Positions 7,036 through 11,603 of a stretch of DNA of 11,603 bases are shown here, in pieces (within the stretch, counting starts at the first letter, position 1; every line of letters begins with the position of its first letter). The DNA comes from Bryobacterales bacterium (GTDB lineage Bacteria > Cyanobacteriota > Vampirovibrionia > Obscuribacterales > Obscuribacteraceae), in assembly GCA_903970295.1 (NCBI GenBank), contig CAJCHQ010000513.1, positions 1 to 11,603 on the forward strand. The letters run 5' to 3'. The position numbers and the translations under genes are program-made. A model generated the notes under the pieces. It did not search any database. It saw only the letters and a program-made list of their open reading frames with translations, and was not told the DNA's origin.

Positions 7036-8019
7036 ATGCGTCTATACAAAGCGAAAAATGACGTTCGGTCGGCAGTTCCACTCAGGAACGCCAACCTGAT
7101 GCTAGCAACGCTGATCACATCTACGCTGGCGCTGGCTAGCCCGGTTATAACTTTTGCCGACACTGAATCGGGCGACGGAAACGGTGCCGCCCCAGGCACT
7201 GGTGCAGCCCGAGCTGCGTCGCCCACAGTGGATGGGGCTGCCACGGCTAACTCAGCTCCGGCTGCCACTGTGGAGTCGAGTGCACCGGCCACGACAGGCA
7301 AAAAAACCGGCTTTAACAAAGATGAAAAACCAGTCAAAGTGACCGAGAAAGACAGCAGCATCAATAAAAGTACAGCTAAAGCCGTGAACAGAATTCCCGG
7401 CGTCAAGGTCGACCCTAAGAACTTAGTGCCACCACCGGAAGAGCCGCCTATTAAGGGCTTCCATCCGATCAAAAAGTTGTTGGCCCCAGTTGTGCGCTTG
7501 GAGCGCAACAGCGTTCAGTTACAACAACAAATCATGAAATTAGAAGGTCCCATTGCTGGGCTTAGCCCACCCATGCTTGGTCTGCAAAAGCGCATGACCA
7601 GCGTCGAAACTAAGATGGGCGGCATGCAAGGCCAACTGGAAAAAATGAACACCAGCGTCACCGGCGTGAGCAGCCAGATGACTGGCGTTCGAGGCGACAT
7701 TCAGGGCATGCGAAAACAGATTACCGAACTGCAAGAGCCGATTGAAGCTCTCAGACCACCGATTGAAAAGTTGCAGAAACCGCTCGTGAATGTGGCTGAA
7801 CCTTTGAATGAAGTGCGATCGGAACTGGCTCAAATGAAGGTTTTGCTCGCCACCGTGCTCGGCGCGATTGTCTTAGCTACTATCGCCATTTCGATCGGCA
7901 CGCCTATCGCCGCAATACTGGTGTTCCGCAATCGCAAGAAGATCTTCCCGAATATGTCTGATCGCGAAATCGTGCCGGAGGAAAAAAAACCACGCCCCCC
8001 GCTGGCTAAAGTCAGCTAG
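7036..8019 (+). CDS. Secreted or membrane-anchored protein with 18 continuous proline-rich heptads
   Basis: I do not recognise a family. The frame is open upstream to a TTG at 6967, but the ATG at 7036 has an AGAGGG site and puts a signal peptide at the N-terminus (hydrophobic 21-38, likely cut after ITFA, residue 41), so 327 residues is preferred. Residues 42-90 are a Gly/Ala/Pro/Ser/Thr linker, 91-142 are charged and proline-bearing. Residues 143-268 divide into 18 heptads with no break: the third and sixth places are hydrophobic (Ile, Leu, Met, Val) throughout, except one Ser. Proline stands at the second place in eight of them, grouped at both ends. A strong membrane segment follows at about 269-297, then a basic RNRKK stretch and a short cytoplasmic tail. 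The layout suggests a long rod projecting from the cytoplasmic membrane into the periplasm, perhaps a spacer or a multimeric stalk. Function unknown. Confidence 0.85.
   Translation: MRLYKAKNDVRSAVPLRNANLMLATLITSTLALASPVITFADTESGDGNGAAPGTGAARAASPTVDGAATANSAPAATVESSAPATTGKKTGFNKDEKPVKVTEKDSSINKSTAKAVNRIPGVKVDPKNLVPPPEEPPIKGFHPIKKLLAPVVRLERNSVQLQQQIMKLEGPIAGLSPPMLGLQKRMTSVETKMGGMQGQLEKMNTSVTGVSSQMTGVRGDIQGMRKQITELQEPIEALRPPIEKLQKPLVNVAEPLNEVRSELAQMKVLLATVLGAIVLATIAISIGTPIAAILVFRNRKKIFPNMSDREIVPEEKKPRPPLAKVS
7462..7839 (+). repeat. Heptad-repeat region within the membrane-anchored protein
   Basis: This codes for residues 143-268, eighteen heptads in fixed phase. Hydrophobic residues occupy places 3 and 6; proline occupies place 2 in the heptads starting at 143, 150, 171, 178, 234, 241, 248 and 255. 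The blocks GPIAGLSPPMLGLQK (171-185) and EPIEALRPPIEKLQK (234-248) are clearly related copies, with different codons, so this is an old protein-level repeat and not a recent DNA duplication. Confidence 0.75.
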
Positions 8020-8052
8020 ATCCAATCTGACACTGTCCACCAACAACACATA

Positions 8053-8088
8053 AGGAGAGCAGGTCGATTTCGATCTGCTCTTCTCTTT
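8053..8088 (+). terminator. Long hairpin 33 bases after the stop codon, probable terminator
   Basis: Arms 8053-8066 and 8071-8084 pair over 14 positions (two G-T) around the four-base loop ATTT; the core is GAGCAGGTCG against CGATCTGCTC. A pyrimidine stretch TTCTCTTT follows rather than a pure T run, so termination may be partial. It closes the gene ending at 8019. Confidence 0.6.
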
Positions 8089-8150
8089 CACTTGATGTCG
8101 GCACAAGCCAGGAGTCCACTGAAACCAACCAGCCCATTCAAGGCAAATTG

Positions 8151-8193
8151 AAAGAGCAGACTGGAGAAGAGCCTGCTCTTTGCGCGTTTTTTT
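8151..8193 (+). terminator. Second hairpin with a T run, intrinsic terminator
   Basis: AAAGAGCAG (8151-8159) pairs perfectly with CTGCTCTTT (8173-8181) around a 13-base loop; five bases later come seven T bases (8187-8193). An alternative inner hairpin AAGAGC-CT-GCTCTT (8167-8180) overlaps it. The stem is the same sequence as the core of the hairpin at 8053-8088. It ends plus-strand transcription before the converging gene at 8232. Confidence 0.6.
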
Positions 8194-8202
8194 ACGCAGC
8201 AC

Positions 8203-8222
8203 TGCCAACTTGAGAGTTGGCA
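8203..8222 (-). terminator. Hairpin directly after the LRV-TPR gene
   Basis: TGCCAACT and AGTTGGCA form a perfect 8-pair stem with a four-base loop, nine bases beyond the stop codon of the minus-strand gene that ends at 8232. No T run follows on the minus strand, so it may be a weak terminator or protect the 3' end of the RNA. Confidence 0.4.
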
Positions 8223-8231
8223 ATTATAAGG

Positions 8232-8888
8232 TCACTGGGCCTGGCAGCCGGCCTCGTGAATCGCATTAGCCAATTTCTCATTAGCCAGAGCCTGATCGGT
8301 CTTCCCTTGAGCTGTCTGGGCTGCGGCTAACTTATGCAAAGCGTGACCAACTTCATGATGCTGTCCGCCAAGCATTTGCTGCAATCCAGCAACTAATTTC
8401 ATGTAGACTTCTTCCGCCTCGACATAACGTTCTTCGACGAGCAGCTCATCTGCTTGTTGAGCAAGACTTTTCATCTGATTTAGCGTCTCCTGAGCGCGTG
8501 CGACCACATATGGATTTTCGTCGGTTTTGAGAGTTTCCAATATGGGAGCGGGTGTTTCCGGATTTTCAGCCATTTTATATCTAACATCGGGATTCTCATC
8601 GGCTGCTAGCAGTTGCAATATTTCAGTGGGCGTATTTTTGTTTTCAGTGACAGCACAGCGAACTTCAGAGCAGTCGCTATTCGACAGCTTCTTCAATGTA
8701 TCGGGGGCAGTCTGCGAATTTTCAGCGACGCGCTCGGCCACAACAGGTTGATCTTTCTCGGCTAATTGATTTAGAACATCGGATGTCGTCTCCGGATGTG
8801 AGGCTAATCTGATTTTCGCCTGAGCGAACTGACCATCAGCCAATGTCAACGGTGTGTTCTTCTTTTTCACTTGATTTTTATTTCTCAT
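8232..8888 (-). CDS. LRV-repeat protein with C-terminal TPR-like region
   Basis: A 218-residue protein without signal peptide or membrane segment, so cytoplasmic. Residues 27-130 are four exact 26-residue repeats (27-52, 53-78, 79-104, 105-130) with the pattern A-E-N-P-x-T-P near the start, a hydrophobic L-x-x-L core, then D-E-N-P-x-V-R; this is the pattern of leucine-rich-repeat-variant (LRV) solenoids. Residues 143-218 read like kinesin-light-chain-type TPRs (VEAEEVYMKL, then LGGQHHEVGHALHKLAAAQTAQGK). Both halves are protein-binding scaffolds, so a role in holding or recruiting partners is likely; the partner is unknown. The Azotobacter LRV protein carries an iron-sulfur cluster at its N-terminus; here the first 72 residues have no cysteine, so that cluster is absent. 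A GGGAGG site fits the ATG. It follows the 70-residue membrane protein gene on the same strand, 127 bases away. Confidence 0.82.
   Translation of the reverse strand: MRNKNQVKKKNTPLTLADGQFAQAKIRLASHPETTSDVLNQLAEKDQPVVAERVAENSQTAPDTLKKLSNSDCSEVRCAVTENKNTPTEILQLLAADENPDVRYKMAENPETPAPILETLKTDENPYVVARAQETLNQMKSLAQQADELLVEERYVEAEEVYMKLVAGLQQMLGGQHHEVGHALHKLAAAQTAQGKTDQALANEKLANAIHEAGCQAQ
8499..8810 (-). repeat. Four tandem 26-residue LRV repeats
   Basis: This codes for residues 27-130 of the protein above, four copies of 78 bases each with no insertions between them. The similarity is at protein level; the DNA copies have diverged widely. Confidence 0.75.
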
Positions 8889-8913
8889 TTGGATTTTTCC
8901 TCCCTCGTGACTA

Positions 8914-8927
8914 GACCGATAGCGGTC
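8914..8927 (-). repeat. Small dyad just upstream of the LRV-TPR ribosome site
   Basis: GACCG and CGGTC flank four bases, nine bases upstream of the GGGAGG ribosome site (8899-8904) on the minus strand. A second, overlapping pair CTAGA (8911-8915) and TCTAG (8934-8938) could compete with it. It may be a leader hairpin or an operator; chance is possible at this length. Confidence 0.3.
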
Positions 8928-9000
8928 CAGCGATCTAGTTACTGGATGCCACCAATATCCGATTGTGCCTTATGCAGCTCTTCACCTAGCCGTGATTTAA

Positions 9001-9028
9001 CGCCGCGAAGTCTGGTTACTTTGCGGCG
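9001..9028 (-). terminator. Possible hairpin overlapping the stop codon of the 70-residue protein gene
   Basis: CGCCGC (9001-9006) pairs with GCGGCG (9023-9028), with inner AAG/CTT pairs, and spans the stop codon at 9016. On the minus strand it is followed by TTAAATC, a poor T run. It may reduce read-through into the LRV-TPR gene. Confidence 0.35.
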
Positions 9029-9228
9029 CCTGTGACAGGTCCTGTCGTCAAACTATTATTCGCTCCGCTGGCATTTCCTGCATCTTGCGTATGAGTTTCC
9101 GTCTGAGTGCGACTGGGAGCGTGGGCCATTAGTGCCGCGATCAGTCCAATCACGGCAATGACAACCACCAGGACTATCATGTTCTTAGGTGAGACTATTT
9201 GTTCGTTCTGTTCTCTGGCTGTGACCAT
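9016..9228 (-). CDS. Small single-pass membrane protein, 70 residues
   Basis: The open frame extends upstream to 9438, but the extension overlaps the end of the ferritin-like gene and has low-quality composition. The ATG at 9228 has a GGAAGG site a few bases before it and gives a sensible 70-residue protein. Residues 1-16 are polar, 17-36 are one strong membrane helix (Val, Ile, Leu, Ala), and 37-70 are a Ser/Thr/Asn/Gly/Ala-rich tail without recognisable domain. Topology cannot be decided from charge alone. It lies between a ferritin-like gene (160 bases upstream) and the LRV-TPR gene on the same strand and may share their regulation. Function unknown. Confidence 0.72.
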   Translation of the reverse strand: MVTAREQNEQIVSPKNMIVLVVVIAVIGLIAALMAHAPSRTQTETHTQDAGNASGANNSLTTGPVTGAAK

Positions 9229-9317
9229 CGTTTTCCTTCCTAGATCTGTGGCGCTCCCGCTGTGGCGTGAAGGCCTGTGTAATTGTTCCTTTATCAATCG
9301 AGGCGTGATTGTTGACC

Positions 9318-9352
9318 CCGAGAAGACACCCTGATTACGCACGTCTTCTCGG
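9318..9352. repeat. Perfect 10-base inverted repeat between the ferritin-like and 70-residue protein genes
   Basis: CCGAGAAGAC (9318-9327) and GTCTTCTCGG (9343-9352) are exact inverse copies around a 15-base centre. Neither strand has a T run after it, so it is not a standard terminator. It could be a leader or intercistronic RNA hairpin for the minus-strand genes, or a protein-binding site. Confidence 0.6.
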
Positions 9353-9388
9353 ATATAACTATTGAGAGCAGCGAGTACGCTGACTCGG

Positions 9389-9838
9389 CTATTGGTGGGC
9401 ACCGTCAGGAATCGGATCCAATTCCTTGAGCAAAGCACTCAAAGCCAAATGGGTTTTATGTTGTGCTGGCAACAACTCATTTTCGAGCATCGTTAAGACT
9501 GGTCCCTGGACCAAACTGCGCTGCGACTCGTAATTAACGAGACGCTCCGCTTCTGCCTGTTCTAAGAGCGCAACCGCATCTCTCTGGGTGCCGGCGCTAT
9601 CCTGATTGAATTTAGCGAACGGTCCCCAGATGCCAGCACTCTGGCTGGGCGCGCCACCTAGCTGCTGGACGCATCGCTCCAATTCAACGACGCGCAGCGT
9701 GTGTGACAACTTACAATCTTGCAAAGTCTGTACGATTTGCGCATCAGCGGCTTTTTGTAGAGCCAGATTGAATGTTTCCACGGCGCTTATCTCTCCCGCC
9801 AGATAGGAATTGAATTCCTCGATATATTCGTTGCTCAT
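9389..9838 (-). CDS. Ferritin-like four-helix protein (DUF2383/PA2169 type)
   Basis: The frame is open to 9946, but the ATG at 9838 is preceded by a GAGGAGA site and starts the recognisable domain, giving 149 residues, the normal size for this family. Residues 3-30, 34-60, 85-108 and 110-140 are predicted helices of a four-helix bundle. The phrase LGGAPSQSAGIWGPF (60-74) joins helices two and three and is typical of DUF2383 proteins (LGG-P ... G-WG-F). Candidate metal ligands are Glu16 or Glu21 in helix one, His46 in helix two, Glu96 or Glu98 in helix three, and Glu121 with His127 or His130 in helix four. Metal binding is inferred from the family and is not shown. Such proteins are often linked to stress. 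It diverges from the FAS1 gene and heads a run of three minus-strand genes. Confidence 0.8.
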   Translation of the reverse strand: MSNEYIEEFNSYLAGEISAVETFNLALQKAADAQIVQTLQDCKLSHTLRVVELERCVQQLGGAPSQSAGIWGPFAKFNQDSAGTQRDAVALLEQAEAERLVNYESQRSLVQGPVLTMLENELLPAQHKTHLALSALLKELDPIPDGAHQ

Positions 9839-9848
9839 CGTCTCTCCT

Positions 9849-9863
9849 CGCTTGGTCCAAGCG
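9849..9863. repeat. Perfect dyad directly upstream of the ferritin-like ribosome site
   Basis: CGCTTGG and CCAAGCG flank one base. On the minus strand the repeat ends where the GAGGAGA ribosome site begins. It could fold as a small hairpin (five pairs, loop GGACC) beside the site, or bind a repressor. Confidence 0.45.
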
Positions 9864-10003
9864 CCTGATATTTTTCTCGGTAATCCAGACGCTAGAGATG
9901 GAGCTTGGAGGAGAGAAGTTCCAAAATTCCTTCGCCGCTGCGGCAACCTTTATAAAGCGAGCGAGTCTACTGAGCAACAACCATAGCGATCTTGGAGGAT
10001 AAA

Positions 10004-10558
10004 ATGAAGTTAGCACGCCTACAGCTCATGGCCCTGGCTCTGGCAGTCTCGGGTCTTTCGTGCACAGTCGCGACCCTGTGCCAAGCCAAAGATGAAACTA
10101 CCGCAGGAAAGATGTCCACTGCCAGCACTCAAGATGTTATCAACACCCTGAGAGTGCGAGGCAGCTTCCACAGATTCTTAGATGGTCTTGACACAGCATA
10201 TAATCTGGACAACGAACTCAAAGGCAAAGGACCATACACAGTTTTTGCCCCGACCGACAAAGCATTCGGAAAATTGAATCAAGCCGACCAAGATACATTG
10301 TTTGGAAATCCGACCAAGCTCAAACAAGTCTTGTCGTATCACGTCCTCAAAGGTGAGTGTCTCGATGCCAAAGCTCTTGAAGCAATGACCTCAGCTAAGA
10401 CTCTGGAAGGTCACGACCTCAAGCTGTCGACGCGCAAAGATAAGGGAAAAGAAGATCTTTATGTCGACAAGGCTAGAGTGGTGGAAGCCGACATCAAGTG
10501 CAGCAATGGCATAGTTCATATCATTGATATGCCGATTATGCCGCAGCTCGTTCAATAA
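10004..10558 (+). CDS. Secreted FAS1 (fasciclin) domain protein
   Basis: A TTG in frame at 9992 lies inside the ribosome site, so the ATG at 10004, with GGAGGAT just before it, is the start; 184 residues. Residues 1-28 are a signal peptide ending LCQA; Cys20 is not in a proper lipobox. Residues about 43-182 are one FAS1 domain: the H1 box GPYTVFAPTDKAF (76-88), the Tyr112-His113 pair in SYHVLKG, and the H2 box NGIVHIIDMPIMP (168-180). Family members are extracytoplasmic and linked to adhesion or matrix contact; the ligand is not known. A TATAAA at 9951-9956 may be its -10 box, without a clear -35. It diverges from the ferritin-like gene and ends in a strong terminator, so it is probably transcribed alone. 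Confidence 0.92.
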   Translation: MKLARLQLMALALAVSGLSCTVATLCQAKDETTAGKMSTASTQDVINTLRVRGSFHRFLDGLDTAYNLDNELKGKGPYTVFAPTDKAFGKLNQADQDTLFGNPTKLKQVLSYHVLKGECLDAKALEAMTSAKTLEGHDLKLSTRKDKGKEDLYVDKARVVEADIKCSNGIVHIIDMPIMPQLVQ

Positions 10559-10583
10559 GTATCGAGCATCGACAAAAAATATC

Positions 10584-10620
10584 AACTTCAGTTGTGCTTA
10601 GCGCAGCTGAAGTTTTTTTT
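10584..10620 (+). terminator. Intrinsic terminator of the FAS1 gene
   Basis: AACTTCAG (10584-10591) pairs with CTGAAGTT (10607-10614); five further pairs, some G-T, extend it to a small loop. The right arm runs into eight T bases (10613-10620). It lies 26 bases past the stop codon. Confidence 0.9.
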
Positions 10621-10731
10621 GCCGAAAAGCTAGTTCAACCTCAACTGCGAAAACCCCACCCACTGGAACAATTGAAGGCATGACCGCGTCGGCAGCCAGA
10701 TGTCAGGTACACAAAAAATGGATTTACAATC

Positions 10732-11157
10732 ATGTTTGCATTCAAAACAATTTTCAGCAATTCAGTTAATAAGAGCGCTTTGCTCGCCGGGGCGAGCTTG
10801 TCACTTCTAACACCCGGCGCATTTGCCCAATCGAGTCCGATCATAACGTCAGGCTCAAAGATTCAAATGCAGGAGATTCGCGGAGCCGGAGCGCATCGCT
10901 ATGCCGTGCGTTCTTCGTCACACTCAGTAGCCGTCAAACCACATAACAAAATAGCTCACCCAGTTCGCACCAATCGTCCGTGGGGCAGAAGCGTTGATGA
11001 TGCCCCACCGCACCAGGTCATGCCAGAAACTCAGAAGTTGCTCAATAATGACGCGATTCTGCCAGGACAGAACAGAACTCAAGCCATGGCTCTCGAAGCC
11101 GAGACGGGACACATAAATCCGCAAGCCGATGCGGTTCTCGCCCCCAAACGTAAATAA
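10732..11157 (+). CDS. Small secreted protein of unknown function, 141 residues
   Basis: I do not recognise a family. The N-terminus is a signal peptide: basic and polar start, hydrophobic stretch at about 16-27, and a cut site after PGAFA (residue 32). The mature part (about 109 residues) has no cysteine and no membrane segment, is rich in His, Arg, Pro, Gln and Asn, and looks mostly disordered; the middle (50-90) is strongly basic and the end is mixed. The ribosome site is poor (only GGAT, eight bases upstream of the ATG), which suggests low translation or a wrong start, though no better start is seen that keeps the signal peptide. Its stop is 24 bases before the hydrolase gene, so the two are probably co-transcribed. 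Confidence 0.72.
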   Translation: MFAFKTIFSNSVNKSALLAGASLSLLTPGAFAQSSPIITSGSKIQMQEIRGAGAHRYAVRSSSHSVAVKPHNKIAHPVRTNRPWGRSVDDAPPHQVMPETQKLLNNDAILPGQNRTQAMALEAETGHINPQADAVLAPKRK

Positions 11158-11181
11158 GCCATCTAAATAAGAGATACCGAT

Positions 11182-11603
11182 ATGAAAGAGCCCCGAAAAC
11201 TGTCACTTGCTGCATCATTTATTACCTGCCTCGCGGCTTTCACGGTAACCTTACCCCCGGCTCAATCGGCAATGGTCGAAACAGGCGGCGTAACTTATAC
11301 AACTCGGTTGGACAGCTCAGTAGCAACCGTCAATGCCGGCAAGCCTTTTAATATCGCTGGCTCAGACGGACTGTATTGGTGTGCCAAAAACGGTGACCCG
11401 CAATGCATACTCGTCTGCGTGCATGGGATGTCATTGTGCTCTGAGTCTTTCACGAATTTTGCCCAAATTATGTCTCAGAGAGAAATGTCCACTTATTCTG
11501 TGCAACTGCGAGGATTTGGCAATGACCAATTCCGACCGGGCAGAACCAAAGTGAACCTGGAACAATCAATCGCCGATGTGGAAAATGTACTGCGTGAGAT
11601 CCG
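11182..11603 (+). CDS. Secreted alpha/beta hydrolase, C-terminus cut by window edge
   Basis: The frame is open from the ATG at 11182 to the right edge, 140 complete codons. Residues 1-30 are a signal peptide ending PAQSA. The core begins near 75: a hydrophobic strand (ILVCV) running into His81-Gly82, the HG oxyanion-hole motif, then residues up to RGFG (110-113), which sits where RGHG or DxxGxG occurs in lysophospholipase and monoacylglycerol-lipase-like hydrolases. The nucleophile, acid and histidine would lie beyond the window, so activity cannot be judged. It is likely an extracytoplasmic esterase or lipase; with the beta-oxidation operon 8 kb away a role in releasing fatty acids is conceivable but not supported by linkage. 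The ribosome site is weak (AGAGAT). Confidence 0.82.
   Translation, partial: MKEPRKLSLAASFITCLAAFTVTLPPAQSAMVETGGVTYTTRLDSSVATVNAGKPFNIAGSDGLYWCAKNGDPQCILVCVHGMSLCSESFTNFAQIMSQREMSTYSVQLRGFGNDQFRPGRTKVNLEQSIADVENVLREI

Noticed and set aside
9229..9438. N-terminal extension of the 70-residue membrane protein
   Set aside because: It overlaps the ferritin-like gene, crosses the 9318-9352 inverted repeat, and the inner ATG at 9228 has a GGAAGG site.
9839..9946. N-terminal extension of the ferritin-like protein
   Set aside because: The family domain starts at the ATG at 9838, which has a strong ribosome site; the extension crosses a dyad and lacks conserved character.
1..11603. Search for tRNA, rRNA, CRISPR arrays, transposases, integrases and toxin-antitoxin or defence genes
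   Set aside because: None was seen on either strand by reading; all sizeable frames are explained by the genes listed.

Overview
The window is ordinary bacterial chromosome: dense, mostly short intergenic gaps, Shine-Dalgarno sites in front of nearly every gene, and GC content close to half by eye. No rRNA, tRNA, insertion sequence, phage gene or CRISPR array is visible. Several products carry Gram-negative-type secretion signals, and the gene families (complete beta-oxidation pair, FtsH-type protease, secreted metzincin, FAS1 protein, LRV repeats, kinesin-light-chain-like TPR) form a mixture I associate with environmental bacteria such as the non-photosynthetic cyanobacterial lineage that includes Obscuribacter. 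That placement is a guess from gene content; nothing in the window proves it.

Left part (1-4020, all minus strand): a two-gene fatty-acid beta-oxidation operon in the order thiolase (fadA, 3213 to 2005) then multifunctional enoyl-CoA hydratase/3-hydroxyacyl-CoA dehydrogenase (fadB-like, 1920 to beyond the left edge). To its right lies a 201-residue protein of unknown function.

Middle (4105-8019): an FtsH-type membrane AAA+ metalloprotease and, upstream of it on the same strand, a secreted matrixin-like metalloprotease. These two, probably with the 201-residue protein, may be one transcription unit driven by a near-consensus promoter at 6851-6880, with a GC-rich dyad in the leader. Diverging from it is a secreted or membrane-anchored protein whose middle is an unbroken run of 18 heptads, many with proline at a fixed position, followed by two hairpins that share stem sequence.

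Right part (8232-11603): three minus-strand genes (a ferritin-like DUF2383-type four-helix protein, a 70-residue single-pass membrane protein, and an LRV-repeat plus TPR protein), a divergent secreted FAS1 (fasciclin) protein with a textbook terminator, then a small secreted protein of unknown function followed 24 bases later by a secreted alpha/beta hydrolase cut by the right edge.

No single previously undescribed system is obvious. The best candidates for novelty are the proline-heptad membrane protein, the LRV-TPR fusion, the metzincin/FtsH pair with its regulated-looking leader, and the cluster of dyads placed next to ribosome binding sites.
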